Translations under genes and position numbers: made by a program
The notes under the pieces: generated by a model
The model's database searches: none
Told to the model about the DNA's origin: nothing
What the model saw: only the letters and a program-made list of their open reading frames with translations
NCBI GenBank assembly: GCA_000711775.1
Contig: ARYC01001255.1
Span: 41,793 to 105,792 of the forward strand
Reading direction: 5' to 3'
Source: Oxytricha trifallax
Lineage: Eukaryota; Ciliophora; Spirotrichea; Sporadotrichida; Oxytrichidae
Length of the DNA stretch: 64,000 nucleotides
In this document: positions 13,640 through 26,629 of the stretch, piece after piece
Position numbering within the stretch: the first letter of the stretch is position 1
How the letters are laid out: each line of letters begins with the position of its first letter

Positions 13640-14665
13640 AAATATTATTGAGTAACCAGTCGCTCCATCACCACCATGTTTAGTTTTCCTTATTTAAATT
13701 ATAAATTTCCATTTTGATTAAAGAATTCCACTTATTTTTCATAAATGTTGATTTAAGGAGTGTAGGTCTTGTTGAATGTGTTTCCATCTGACAACTCACC
13801 GATGAATCTGAAAGTAAGAGTTTCAAATTCAGCATATTGTAATGCAGTGAGAACTATAAAAAAATCTTTATGTGAATATTATGTTATAGATTTTTTATAA
13901 GATAAATTAATCAAGAACAAATACAACTTGGGTGTTGGTGGTGTTGGCTGCAACAATTAAGTCTCTCAAAAAATATACAATCAATTAATTTAATAAATTA
14001 TTTAATGAGTGTATGTTGTTTGTGGTGTAACCTGGTACTTGCCAGCTGAGTTAAGGGTTCAACTTATTAAAAAGTAATAAGAATTTTAGATTCATATATT
14101 TATAATAATTTCTCGAAACATCTGAAGATATATTGAATTTTTTAAACTAATAAATTGAAGGCTACTATTGAATGGAAAAAATTATGTTTAAATTACTGTT
14201 TTTAAATATGTTATAATAAATAAATGACCTTCTTTAATTAGATTGGGATTTTCTAAAATTGTAAATTTAAATATCATAATTATCATAAAGTAAATAATAT
14301 AATAAGTTATTGAGAATAGAACTAACCTAATTTTTATCGATTTTTTAAAAATAATTTTAAGTTTGATTAGTTTTTCTCATTTAATTAAAAAATAATCTAG
14401 GGTTCTAAGATAGTAAGTGAAATCAGCTGCAGCGAATTCTAAACCTCCAATCAAGGATGGAGTAACAGTCATAACTTAGGCATTAGCGTTTGAAATGGTA
14501 GCAGTGATATTGATCTTATCGCCAACTATTTATTTATTAATAATTGAACTAACATTCTTGGTGGGAGTTCAAATGAAACGTCAAAAGCGCTTCCAGTTGA
14601 AATAACACCTTGACCTGAACCGAATCCAGTGGAACTGTATGAGTTAGCTCTGATCTTGAAACTAA
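13640..14665 (-). CDS. Macroglobulin-like gene, MG-domain segments after the ANA domain
   Basis: Minus-strand patches in gene order: about 14665-14555 (FKIRANSYSSTGFGSGQG and FDVSFELPPRM), 14535-14400 (VGDKINITATISNANAQVM, then LIGGLEFAAADFTYYLR), 14062-14008 (NSAGKYQVTPQTTYT), 13972-13915 (RLIVAANTTNTQVVFVL) and 13852-13758 (ALQYAEFETLTFRFIGEL). The run Phe-x-Val-x-Phe-Glu-Leu-Pro-Pro-Arg, then Val-Gly-Asp-Lys and a beta strand, is the hallmark of macroglobulin domains just before the thioester region (compare the LPxxLRxGDxxxLxxxVxN pattern of bacterial A2M). Secretion is inferred from the signal peptide at 22.95 kb. A weak extra patch near 13655-13690 reads KTKHGGDGATGY. Confidence 0.65.
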
Positions 14666-14779
14666 AATTAATTCACGCAGTTTTATTTTGTAATGGAATA
14701 TGAGTGAATTTAGCATTAGTTTTATCAATTTACGTTGTGGAAATTAAATATCAAAAGGGTATAAATGATATATTATACC

Positions 14780-16375
14780 AGCGAGGTCTGAAGTGAAGAA
14801 CTTAATTTGAGCCTTGCCATTAGTGAACTTAATGTTGTTTCCGTAGTAGAGGGTTTCTGCTTGGTAGACGTTGTTGCTTCTCTTGTAGCCGTCTGGAAGA
14901 CTGAGTTTCAAATTATATGTTAATAATCTCTTTATAAATCAATTAATAATTTGAAAATAGTTTAAAATTAGAATAGATGCTTAAATAATGAAAACTCATA
15001 ATTAATAAACAAAATCAGGAAATGTTTTGTGATCATAAATCATCTATTTAAGTATTATAATTGAAATAATAATTTATGTTTCTATTCGTTGACAGAGGTA
15101 GATGTAACGCTAGCATATGCATCAAGAGGAGACAAGCTTCTGAAGTAGGTTGATGGAGGATCTATCAAATATTATTTTATTTTAATATGCAGACTATAAT
15201 AAATTTTAGAAAGATTATGTAATTAAAAGGATTAGCGATGTTATCACCTGAGTAGGATTGAGGTGGGGCAATGAAGTTTTAAATGCCGCTGGCAGTGAAA
15301 GTGAATGGAGTGGCTACTGAGGTTCTATGGAAGTTGTAGCCGAATTGTCTGCTATAGTCTTCAAGACTGTTTGGAAGTGCGTTAGTAAGATCTTCTGGCA
15401 TATACTAGTATTGGTTGGCATAAAGACCGTATAAAAATATATATAATTGTTATAATAATGATCATTTTTATTATAAAATTGTAACATTCATAAAATCTAT
15501 TAGATGTTTAAATTACATGGAAATTATATGGAAGTGCCTCATAGACAAGTTGTCTGATGGAGTGAGCAGCCAACAAAATATCAAGAGTAGCTTCATTTAA
15601 TTACTTAAAATATAATGTCTATCTTAAATTTCAATAAATGCTTATGTTAAGAAAGAATAATTAATATATTTACTTTTTAAAAATTTATATAATCATTTGA
15701 GCTGCTAGCAAGTCCGTATAACTGATCAATTTAATAGAAATTGTTTTAAATTTGTGAAAGTGGGTTAAGGAATTGGTATCTGTTATATAAATTATATAAA
15801 ATTATCAATAAAAATTAATTTTATATCCCCTTTATGTGACTAATTTATAGATTAACTTTATATTATAAATATGATGAATTAGTAAAAATACTTATATAGC
15901 GATGTATTAAATTAGTTAATATTGATATTTAAATATAAAAGTAATTATGTAATTATAATCTTAATTGAGTTATTTTATATTTTAAAATGTTGTAATCAAC
16001 TTCGCCTTCAAGGAAGACTTTGCCTCCTAGAGATCCTTGATTTTGAGTGTTCATACCAAGGTTTCTATCCTAAACGCATTTTAAATGTAATAATTTTATA
16101 ATCCTCTGAAACGAAGACTGATGCTTATTTGTATTTTATTAGAGAGAATATTATTTTAAGTAATTTAATTTTTATATGCAGCGTGAGTTCCGGTAGTAAA
16201 ATAAAATAAAATGATTTAGTTACAACTTTCTTGGTGGCAACATCATAAATTTGTAATTTAATAAAATCATAACACAATTTTATATATAAATACATCAATC
16301 AAAGTCATGTCGAGAGTTACTTATTCTCCTTGCAAGTAGACTTGTTTGTTTGTGGTCAAATTAATGGTGTAAGTA
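14780..16375 (-). CDS. Macroglobulin-like gene, central MG and ANA segments with resolved pointers
   Basis: Patches in gene order: 16375-16300 (TTNKQVYLQGEQVTLDMTLI, a classic MG-domain start), 16262-16222 (QIYDVATKKVV), 16080-15990 (LGMNTQNQGSLGGKVFLEGE), about 15730-15700 (DQLYGLASS), 15595-15520 (NEATLDILLAAHSIRQLVYE), 15430-15228 (QYMPEDLTNALPNSLEDYSR and more), 15161-15078 (PPSTYFRSLSPLDAYASV) and 14909-14780 (NNIKFTNGKAQIKFFTSDL). At the junction pairs 15228/15161 and 15078/14909, 5-bp direct repeats join the coding in frame (see the IES features). The junction at about 15520/15430 joins in frame over ATA, giving ALPYGLYANQ. NGKAQIKFFTSDLAG corresponds to the macroglobulin step between the bait-like region and the MG domain (TDxxGxAxVxFxxPD). 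This is the best-resolved part of the locus. Confidence 0.75.
14905..15082. other. IES with 5-bp pointer GTTTC
   Basis: GTTTC occurs at 14905-14909 and again at 15078-15082. Deleting one copy plus the 168 bp between joins, on the minus strand, ...SVNEQ to KLSLPDGYK... in perfect frame. The intervening DNA is AT-rich and stop-containing. This is the expected structure of a spirotrich internal eliminated sequence. Confidence 0.85.
15157..15232. other. IES with 5-bp pointer AGGAT
   Basis: AGGAT occurs at 15157-15161 and 15228-15232. Removing one copy and the 66 bp between joins ...SGDNIAN to PPSTYFRS... in frame on the minus strand. Short length, AT-richness and exact frame restoration support a real eliminated sequence. 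Confidence 0.85.
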
Positions 16376-16379
16376 GTAT

Positions 16380-18870
16380 TTTAATAATATAAGCTTAATT
16401 CAATATTTGGCTTCTTGAAGAATGAGATAAACTATTTAATTAAATCGAGATATCAAAAATAAATAATTGATTAGTGTAAATGTATTTATGGGGGATATAG
16501 CTTAACCAAAGAGATAATATTTGTTCCAAAAGCATTTTGAATAGTTTAAATAAACTAACACACCTCCCCTGTGTCGAACTAAAGTTGAGAAACACGAATA
16601 AAATATTTATAATTACAGAAATTTATTTATAGTGTTGAATATACACAAAATGTGTCTCAGTTCGTCAATAATTACATAAATATTTATATTTCATAACTTC
16701 TGTTCAATTACACAATAAATACTAACTCAAATACCTGCATATAAGTTATCCTACAAAATATATAAAGATCGAAAATACTTATTTTAAATAGAACATGTAA
16801 TATTCAAGATATTTAATTGTGTTAGATGTCTTTATAACTAGTAACAATTAAGTATTAATTTTCAATTATTTAAATTAAACAAAATATTATAAAAAATTAT
16901 ATATTATTATATAATATTGTGAAAAAAATTGAGACTTATTGTGTATTTTCAAAAACTAAAGAGAGATATATTTTTTTATAAAGATAGTTTCTTCGTGTTC
17001 TCTGACATAATTTGATCTGTAGAAAGTATCCCAACTTATTTATACTATACAAATATATCTTTGGTTCTGATATTGTCGCTATGGTTCATATTTCCTCCCC
17101 CTCTAATTTTATGCCAAATAAAAATATTTTGACTCGGTTTAATACCTTCAACAACCAAGAATCTAGCAGCGAGATCTTTTAATATATAAAATTAATAAAT
17201 AAAAACTTATGATCTGGTGTAATAAGAATCAAACTCTAAATCTAATTCTTTAATGATTTCAATTTTATTTAATAATATAATTAATTATATTTTATTGGTA
17301 AGTTAATTACTACAGTTAGTTTGAGGTTTAAATTTTTTTGGAAATATTTTAACTTCTTTTAATATTGGAAACATTGGAAAAGATATGATAATTATATTTT
17401 ATTGAAAAGTGACATAAATTAATTACTTTTCAGATGTTTATATCTTTAAAGAGGAAGTTATTATTAATTTCTTACTGCTAGATAAATATTAAACTTATTA
17501 GTTAAAACTAATAGAAAATAAATTAAAAATACATAATTTAAAATATATTGCATTAGTAATAAGTAAATAAGAAATAATTAAAACTCAATAAGATTATAAA
17601 AAATTTTATATTTATATTTAATAAATGAGAAATTATTCAATTTCTAGCGTCATTATTATTAAGAGTAAAATACATAAATCTCACTTAACAGAAAATTATT
17701 GCTTTAAATATTTTTTCATTCTCTTATTGCTAAAATAAAAAAAACCACATATACTTCGTTAATTAGATAATATAAAAATTAAAAAATAAATTGAAATTAT
17801 TGGAATTTTCTTCTCATTCATGAATTATATTTGGTTTTTTGAATTAAATTTTGTTTCATACTTTAAATATTTTTGACTGAGTTTACTTTAATTTATTTTA
17901 ACACAATAAATTTAACAATAAAGAAATTGAATTATTTTTTATTTTAGGGTTTAAACGCATTTGTTGTAAAATTAATGAAATTATGTTTATAATAAATAAA
18001 ATTTGGTTTGAGTGTTGACAATGTTTGAGTTTTAGATTGCTTGAGCAATAAAATTCTTAAATACTTTCAATAAATTTAAAAATCTTTCATTTATTAGTAC
18101 TTTTGTGAAGATTTATGAACTTAATTGGATATTTTATAAAATAAAAATGGCTAAATTTAATTAAAAAAAATTTAGCTGTATTAATTGCTAAAATATAGAG
18201 TTATGTTTATTATTAATTTGGTTTTAGTTCTTTAGTTATGAATCCAACGAATATTTAACTTTTTATAAACTGAATATTGAATGTGCTTTAACAGGTAAGT
18301 TTTTATAAAAATATGAAAGGAATTATAACTCATTACTTTTATTCTTTATTTATTTATAAACAATAAATTAATAGAATTATTACTATTGTTGATATTATAT
18401 CTCAATTTTTTATTAAAAATATTCGATTTATGCAAGAAAACTGAACTTTGGGAACTAAAAGAATTTAAATTGCAAAAAAAATTATTAAAGACTAAGAAAT
18501 AAATAAATCGTTATTTTCTTTTTTAATTTTTTCTAAACAATAATTTTTGATCTCGTATTTTCAGAAAAATATACATTAAATAGTGATGAAAATGATAATT
18601 TTATCGAGATATTCTTATTCTTAAATATAGATTTGCAATTTTTATTTGATTACAATTATTAAATTATAAAGAAGGTAAGTCTTTCTTACGAGAAAGTAGT
18701 TGAATTTAAATATAATTATTTAAAGAATAAATGGTGGTTTGAATAGTCATTAATTAATTAATAAATTATACATTTGATCCTTCAAGATTGAATTAACAGC
18801 TTTTATTTATTTATATTAAAATGCTATGACATATTAGATTCAGAAATATGCTTTAAAATAATTGACTAGA
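16380..18870 (-). other. Long spacer with two weak minus-strand coding patches
   Basis: Mostly AT-rich. Two patches are coding-like on the minus strand: about 16582-16490 (FDTGEVCQFIQTIQNAFGT, then NIISLVK) and 17185-17125 (KDLAARFLVVEGIKPSQNI). Both would fall between the domain segments at 18.9 kb and 16.4 kb of the macroglobulin-like gene. The rest (17.2-18.87 kb) shows no coding patch, palindrome or repeat that I could support. Confidence 0.4.
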
Positions 18871-18879
18871 TTACATTTT

Positions 18880-21335
18880 TGAATAGCTGTAATACCAGCT
18901 TTCTCTGTTGCGTTAAGAGCACCGTAAATGGTTTCATGATGAAAAATATAATTAAATATGATGGAGTGTTACACAAGATGTTGAGTTAAATTAAACTATT
19001 TAATTAAAAATATTTAGTTAGTAATGGTCTGGAATTGAATGAAGTCATCAGTATTAATTAATTAATATATCAAATTAAATATAAGAGTAACTCTGTAAAG
19101 GTTAACTTGGAAGATATTCATAATAATTTGTATATTTTGAATATTTTAATATTTAAGATACCTCCATTAACAAATTAATAATAAATTTTTATTTTTAATG
19201 GGATAGATGCAGCTGGAACAGTGACTTTAATGGCTGATTGCTTGGTAGCAAAAGACATTTAAGTTTGATAGACAATGTTTTCCTTTTGCTTAACTTGGAG
19301 AACGTAAGCGTGTTCGGGGTTAACCAACTCGTTTGAATCATAAAAATAAAAAATATATTATTTTATCAATAATATCCTTGTTTGGATTTATTTTCAAATA
19401 AGTGAAATTTATTTTATAAATAAAGTTAACGAATTAAATATATCGTTGGTAGCAATGTTAAGAACTAAAGCTTCATTGTTTTATCATAATAATTTAAAAA
19501 GTAAAAATATAAAAGTTAGCAATGGTTCTCTTAGCAATGCTCAATCTGACTGATGCCTTGAGAACTTTAGAGGTTTGAAGTGTGCTATCGATAGTAACAT
19601 AAACTAAATATTTTATATGGTATATTGATATACTCAAATAAATTTCAAGTAAAACTTATTAGACTTAAAGTGCATAAAAAAAATGAAAAATAGTGGTGTC
19701 AATTGAATCATATTCTTGTTGAGCTAAAGGTCCATATTTGCCGAAATATTGGACATCATGTTGTGGCTCACCTTCATAAAAAATATAATAATTATTTTAA
19801 CCTGGGATTTATTGCAAAATCTTATATTTACTATAATCTAGTTTAATATGAATAAATATTTTTGTTTATAATAGTCGAATAAGGTTTGGAGAATTAATAC
19901 TTTTATTTTTATTTTAAGACGTGAAATATCTGCTTTAAGATCGTCAATGTCGTATGATGGTGAGGAAATATTAGCGAGTCCGATTTGTGCAATGGTGTAA
20001 TTATAAATTAAAATCTACTTTGATTATAAAAACAATAAAATATTTGTTACCCTTATGTTTTTTTAAATAAACGTGTCAGCTCCCTCTGGGTTATAAGCAA
20101 GTGTGTTTTAGATGACAGTTTAAACACTCAAAACGAATGCCTTAGCAATATTTATATTTATACATAATTTATTTGAAATAACCTCAGAGTTCAATGTAAT
20201 TGCAGCATCAGAAACAATTGTAGCATCTTGAACCACATCATCTAAGATTCCAGTAACTGATGGCTGGAGATAGTTCAAAGCGTTGAAGAAATTTCAATAT
20301 ATTTAATATTCTCAAATAATTTTACAATAAAGAATGAGTCTTTTAAATACAGGTAGATATAATATTATAGATTAAATGAATTAGGGAATTTTAATATATT
20401 TATTATTAAATTTAAAGATCAAAAAGAAATTAATTAGCATATTTAAATTATATCTAAATTTAAATAATGAAATTTAGTGGGTTTGGGAATCTTAATAATT
20501 ATATAATCATCAAATATTTTAATCTGTTGTAGACAACTAAATAAAAATTATATAATTTAATCTAATTTGACAAGAATAGGTGGGAGATCATTTTTAATTT
20601 TAAGTATTTTAAGGATAGATTTAAATCTTTAGAAAATATGGAAATACATTTAATTATATTATTTATTTAATAATTTAATATAATTTTATTCAAATTAAGA
20701 TTTTCATTCATTAAATTATGTAATTTTAACAAGTAAAATTACCACTATGAGTAATTATAATTTTAAGTGATGAAAGTTTTATAATATAAATTTTAAGTAA
20801 AGAAAGTAATTTTATATTCTAAAATAACTGATCTCATTTGTAAAATTAATTAATTCCTATTTTTTATATTGAATTTAATAATTCCCTGTTATGTTTTTAA
20901 TAATTATAATTATAATTATAAAATAATATTAAATCATCTCTGGTGACAGTGTAGAATCCTCTCTCGTACTTGATAGTGTAAGTATTGGAACCAAATTCGG
21001 TGGTGTCAGTGAATTAGAAGTTCACCAAGTTCTCAACAGCAAAGAGGTTTACACAATAATTATAAATTATAAAACAATTTAATAATAAAAAGATTTCTGA
21101 ATAAGTTATAATGATACATACCGTCTAATCTTAATAAGACTAAATAGCCAATTATTATTTTAATTGATAAAAAATGTTTAATGTTATTAAATATTAATAG
21201 GTTAGGGTTCTTCAATTGATAAAAGATTCATATATAAAATATAATGAATATTTTCTTCTTGAGATACTGGCGTTTCTCAACTTCCTTTGCTCTAGTTTAG
21301 AGACCTCTGACTGAAACTGGGCATCTAAAAATATA
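18880..21335 (-). CDS. Macroglobulin-like gene, first inverted block of segments
   Basis: About a dozen patches in gene order: 21335-21260 (DAQFQSEVSKLEQRKLRN), 21050-20935 (NTYTIKYERGFYTVTRD), 20292-20180 (NYLQPSVTGILDDVVQDA), 20150-20075 (KAFVLSVQTVIQNTLAYNPE), 19995-19925 (AQIGLANISSPSYDIDDL), 19775-19690 (EPQHDVQYFGKYGPLAQQE), 19605-19515 (VTIDSTLQTSKVLKASVRLS), 19490-19440 (NNEALVLNIATNDI), 19335-19197 (NPEHAYVLQVKQKENIVYQ) and 18945-18880 (TIYGALNATEKAGITAI). A smaller patch near 19060-19025 reads DDFIQFQTI. Beta-rich, secreted-protein-like composition and no signal peptide of their own suggest the middle of a longer protein. The 5' end is proposed to be the + strand block starting at 22949. 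If so, the gene changes strand between 21.3 and 22.9 kb. Confidence 0.6.
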
Positions 21336-21339
21336 TTAT

Positions 21340-22945
21340 AAATTTAAATAATGCCAAGCATAAATTGTTAATAATCTTTTCGATAATTTTTACTAAAATA
21401 CTATATTATTATAATTGAATAAACAAATAAATACAAGTTAAGCAGTTTTTTAATAAATTTTGATATTTAAATAATCTTTAAAAGATTAAAATAAAATATA
21501 TTTATTTTAAAGTTAGAAAAATAAATGATAAATTCTTCTATGAAATCTTGATAAGTAATATCTACATTTAAAAAATAATTTTATTTGAAAATTGGTTATT
21601 TAAATGTTAATTACTTATGAAAATATAAAAGTAATGATCAAATCTTTAATTTTAAATTTACTATCCAAATTAATTTATATTTAAGATATAATAAGATTTT
21701 GAAATAATCAAATTCATATTCCGTTACTAGTTTTTAAAACGTAATAGGAAATCAATAGATAAAATAAGAAATAACCTTCGCAATAATCTAATTATCATTA
21801 ATCTTCTATTTCACTAAATCTAATATAAATATTTATATATAAATCTCTGACAATAATTAAAGTTAGAGATAACCTTTTAAAATTATACTCTGAAATAGTG
21901 AATAGTGATGAATATTAAATGTAGGATTTGTAACTTATTTATAGTATGTGAGTACCACACTCATCCCAAATTCATAATATTATATTTTTAAAAATTATTT
22001 TGTAAAATATGAATTACTTTCAATAACAAATTAATATAATTAGATTCATATGTTTATATCTATTTTGAAAAGTTTCATTAAAAAACTCTACTCTATTTTT
22101 TACAATTAAAAAGATATTAATATAGGTATAACTCAGTATATAATGCAATCACAATTATACTCAATTAAAACATTCCACTTTGCAAAAACTTACCAAAGTA
22201 AAAATCAGTTATTTTCTGACCTAAGTAGATAATATAATTAAATTAAATTTCCCAAAAGTAATATAATTTTAGGAATATATTGTACATTAAGCGAAATAAT
22301 TAGTTATTAAATAGTTAATTAAGTATTTATAAGATATAATAACTTTGGCTTATAAAATGGAGTTAGTTTTGAGTGATTTTAATTATTTTTATTCACTCTA
22401 TAAAAACACTATTTATTTAAAAAGTTAAAAATAAAGAATAAAGTTAGTTCTTTTAATAATTACTCACAATTATTTATTTAATATATCTCTTATATTTAAT
22501 AAAGCCCCTATTTTCTTATAGTATCACCATCTTTTTATTCTAAAATTAAGAGTTCTAACTAGTTTAATTTCTTATTATATATTAAATTGAATTAAATATA
22601 AATTTTATAAACTGAATTGAGAGGTTTTTTAAATTTTAGGCTGAGTTACTTTTGATTATTTATTATATGATTTTTCTATATATAATGCTTTTTCTTTCTA
22701 TATAATTATTGAATGCCAAAAATATATATATAGACTTGAATATAAAATCTATTGAGAGAAGAAAAATTTATCAATTTACATAATAAAAATAGTAATTAAT
22801 TTGCCTTTAAAATAATAAATTAAATAATTTAAAAAATAATTTCTTACTTAGCAATACTAAATAAAGTTTGACTAGAATAACAAATTACATTACATATTTT
22901 GATATCTAATTAATATTTGAAGTATCTGAATTATTAAGTTATAAA
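21340..22945. other. AT-rich spacer at the strand switch
   Basis: No coding patch. It separates minus-strand coding (ending at 21335) from plus-strand coding (starting at 22949). If the two halves form one gene, this spacer lies at the inversion point. If they are two genes, it would be the divergent intergenic region. No promoter motif could be distinguished in the AT-rich background. Confidence 0.4.
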
Positions 22946-22948
22946 TAT

Positions 22949-24540
22949 ATGAATAAAAGACTATCGATGACTCGAACCGGAGTACTATCGCTCATTATTG
23001 CAGCTTTTGCAGTAACGAATACTTCCTAAGTTTATGCCCAAGACTCAGCTAGCTACTCACACAGTGAGCTGAGATAGTAATAAAATTTCATAATTATGAT
23101 ATTTTAATTTAATTAAGTAATCTTAATTTAATTTTATCATATTATTAATTTGATATTTTATAAATGATTTTTCTATATTTTTAATTCATAACTTCTTTTT
23201 TAAATACTTCAATTTAGTTTTTAAAAAATTACAAAATCTATAACTTAATATTTCCATAAAATGAGAGGCAGGAACTTGAATTCACTGGGGATTGAACCCA
23301 GCGTTAAACCAGCGTGGAGCAGTTAAATAAGTGCAAGCGCTTCTGCCCCATCAGTGAATCTTGCAAGACTTGAGATTGCTCAAGAACAGATCTTCGCACA
23401 GTTCATGGACTTTTCCTTTTAATAATTTAATGTTGAAATATGAATATTTAGAAATATGACTACAGATACCAAAGACTAGAGGGTCACATAACCACCGATA
23501 AGCTTTACTACAGAGCAACCGACGCTGTCTTTGTGGACCTTGTTGTCAATGATGCGTAAAGCAAGAGACCCTTTTCCTACATATAAGGCTCTACTCCTCA
23601 GACTCAAATAACATACTAAATATACTATTTACAGTCATAAGTAGTTTTGTTTAGTTTCATAATAATATAAATCTGTTTATAAAAATTTGAAATTAATAAA
23701 ATTAGTTTTAGATTTATTTGTTTTTGACTGTCACCATTAAACTTGTTTTAAAAAGATATAAGTGTAATTTAACATAAAATAAAATTGCTTAAGATGATTT
23801 AATTTAAAAATAAAATAATAAATTAGAAACAAGTTTTCACATATACGACAAAAGACTGTAAAATTTAGACAATAATAAAGTGAGTTCATTTTATTTTATT
23901 GAATTAAATTTTGATAAATTTGCATAAAAATCTTATTTTTATCGCATTTGATGAATTGATATATTTCATCAAAATAAACTACTTGCTCATTTGAAAAATT
24001 ATATTGAATAGAATTCTTTTAATGTTTGGATAATGATAAATCTCATTAATTTTAGATTTAAATTACTAATTCATAGATATCCCCAAAACAAAATAAACTT
24101 GCAATAAATTTAATTCAATTTAATATGCTTTTAGATTGAATCTACAATAAAAATATATTTTGAAACTTGTTGGACCATCCAGTGATAACGTTATTCATAC
24201 CCATTTTTAAATATAAAATAACTTTTTCCCTCATTATTTTCATTAAATACATATTTTATTTAATATAGATTTAAATATAATCCTTAAACCCTTACCCAAA
24301 GCATTTTGAATCCAGCCCTTGAATAGAATATATTTTATAGCTATTTTCTTGGATTTTCATTTAAACTTTCAAGCACCATCCAAGCTGGCTTTTTAACTAT
24401 TTGACTTTATGATTATAAATTATATGGCGTTTACAAGGTAGTCGCATCAAGCGATAACATGGCTCCAGCCGTCAGATCTATCAGAGTACTCAGCCTTCCT
24501 TCCACCACAACACCCACCACCACCCCTAATAAATACGAAC
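22949..24540 (+). CDS. Macroglobulin-like gene, 5' segments: signal peptide and first MG domain
   Basis: ATG at 22949 opens MNKRLSMTRTGVL followed by a hydrophobic core LSLIIAAFAVT and a likely signal-peptidase site after SQVYA. Following + strand patches: 23270-23425 (NLNSLGIEPSVKPAWSS; LARLEIAQEQIFAQFMDF), 23460-23612 (HITTDKLYYRATDAVFVDLV) and 24363-24540 (YGVYKVVASSDNMAPAVRS, then a TTTPTTTP linker). TTDKxxYRxxDxVFVxLVVxDA is the opening strand pattern of an A2M MG domain, and GVYKVVASS...AVRSIRVLSL is its closing strand. An in-frame TGA at 24402-24404 precedes the last part; an unresolved IES junction could explain it. The start was chosen for the signal peptide. The protein is presumably secreted or surface-attached. 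Confidence 0.65.
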
Positions 24541-24544
24541 ATGA

Positions 24545-25920
24545 TCTATATTTATAACAAACAATTAATTTTTCTTCTTAATCGAATTAAGCTAATAGGG
24601 ACTATATCTCTTTTTTAGGAAATAATACTTTATTATAATTATTTAACACAATTTACTGTTAATTAATAGTTAAGGTTATTAATAAAATAAAAAAGATCTC
24701 TAATTCTTCTAAACTTATGCAGCTACACTCGTTGATGATGTTGCCGTACCAGTAGACCTCTCAGGTAAATTCTAATTGCTGAATGGCGCAACCATGTAAA
24801 ATATTATATTAAAATTTCAAGGGATACTTGATCTTCAAAAATGTAATTTAGGCTCTTTATAGATTCTTTCCAAAATCAATGTTTACCATTACAAAGGCAA
24901 ATTTTTTATACTTTTTTATTTAGAATTATCTGAGACTTCTATAATTATTAATAGATTCAATAATAATTAAACGATTAATATTTTATTATTTAGATTGGAT
25001 TTTTATTGATATATTTTTACAAATAAACAGCTATTATCAATATCTTACCAAACCAAAACTATTATTCCGATATTTTGACTTTAATATTTTATAGAACTTT
25101 CACTTAATAATTTAAAAAAAATTATAAATCGTATATAATATATTTATAAGTAAAACTTATATTATATTTGGGCAGGAAGCTCTAATTGAATGAAAAAAAC
25201 TATAATAAAGTAGAAAATTCCCTATCTATTAATTTTCTATATGAGTCCCATTCATAAAATAAAAATAAATAAGACACATTATAATTAATTTTTTTTTTAT
25301 GATTGCTTCAAAGCCTTAAGTTTAATAAAAATAATATTTTTTTTCCTTAAGTTATCGCAACAGTTGTACAAGTTGGCTTAATTGATAAATATTTGAATTA
25401 AATTATTTGTAATATTAAATATATTTAAAAATAAAAATTTAAACAAATTTTCTAAAATAGATTATTAAAATAATGAAATTAAATTTAATGATTTAAATTG
25501 ACGACGACGATGATCACAAAAAAATTTGGGGGATTTATTTTTGCCCTAATGATTTTAACAAAGTTTATTTGCCAATAATATTGGAGAAACATGATAATAT
25601 ATACTTCAATTTCCTTTCCCTTGTACAAAATTTTTTTTCAATAATATTTTTTAAGTTTTATAACAATTCCTTATCTCATTTAATATAAAAAATATATTAA
25701 TTAAAATTTAAATTGATATTTAATAGATGTGATTTAAATGAATTTATTCTAATCTTTAACATTATATGTGAATTGATAAATGTTTGATATCTTCAATTTG
25801 TTCATATATGGGATAAAGATTCTTACAATATGATAAAATTATATTATTTTTTGGGCTCAGGACACTTTACCCTCAACACTTTCTAAGAAAAATTAAACTG
25901 TATTTAATCATTCAACAGAT
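24545..25920 (+). other. Mostly spacer, one weak coding patch
   Basis: A small + strand patch at about 24720-24800 reads AATLVDDVAVPVDLSG and may be another segment of the macroglobulin-like gene. The remainder is AT-rich without recognisable features. Confidence 0.35.
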
Positions 25921-25924
25921 TTAA

Positions 25925-26345
25925 TATTGTAGGAATACATTTGATTTGGGAAATTAAATTCAAATTAATTAATTAAAATATCAAAATCTTGGCAGTTAAC
26001 TTTCTGGAAACCTTGACAATATGGTACTTGTTCGATAGAGAATTCAAAATTAGCTGGACTTTACTATTGGCGGTACCCCTCTATCGCATCCCTGAAGCGA
26101 GATAACACTACTTTAATTTTGGCATTAAAATCAACTAAACAAATCACCCAAAATTAAAGTCGTGTTATCTCGCTTCAGGGATGCGATAGAGGAGTACCGC
26201 CAATAGTAAAGTCCAGCTAATTTTGAATTCTCTATCGAACAAGTACCATATTGTCTAGGTTTCAAGAAAGTTAACTGCCAAGATTTTGATATTTTAATTA
26301 ATTAATTTGAATTTAATTTCCCAAATCAAATGTATTCCTACAATA
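25925..26345. mobile_element. Foldback element family A, copy 1 (421-bp palindrome)
   Basis: A near-perfect inverted repeat with arms of about 195 bp around a loop of about 30 bp. The outer ends are TATTGTAGGAATACATTTGA and its reverse complement. Distinctive arm motifs are GGCAGTTAACTTTCTGGAAA, GAGAATTCAAAATTAGCTGG and ACTTTACTATTGGCGGTACC, which are much more GC-rich than the surroundings. A diverged second copy lies at 57560-57890 with the same motifs in the same order, so this is a repeat family. No ORF; no clear target duplication. Confidence 0.85.
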
Positions 26346-26629
26346 ATAAAAACAATTGTCTCTATAATTTTCATAAATTTTTTCCTAAAAATTGATAAAT
26401 TGCAATTGATAAAAATTAAATCATTATAATTAAATTTTATTTAATTGTAAATTAATATTAAAAATGGAAGCTATTTAAATTTTTAACAATAAATTATTTT
26501 TATTTTTTTTAAAAAAATTATAATAATAGATATAGCATATTTTTTATTAAATCATTTTTAATAACAATTTTATTATATCTATAAAAATACTTAAGAAACT
26601 ATTAATAATTTTTAAGATTATTTAATGAG

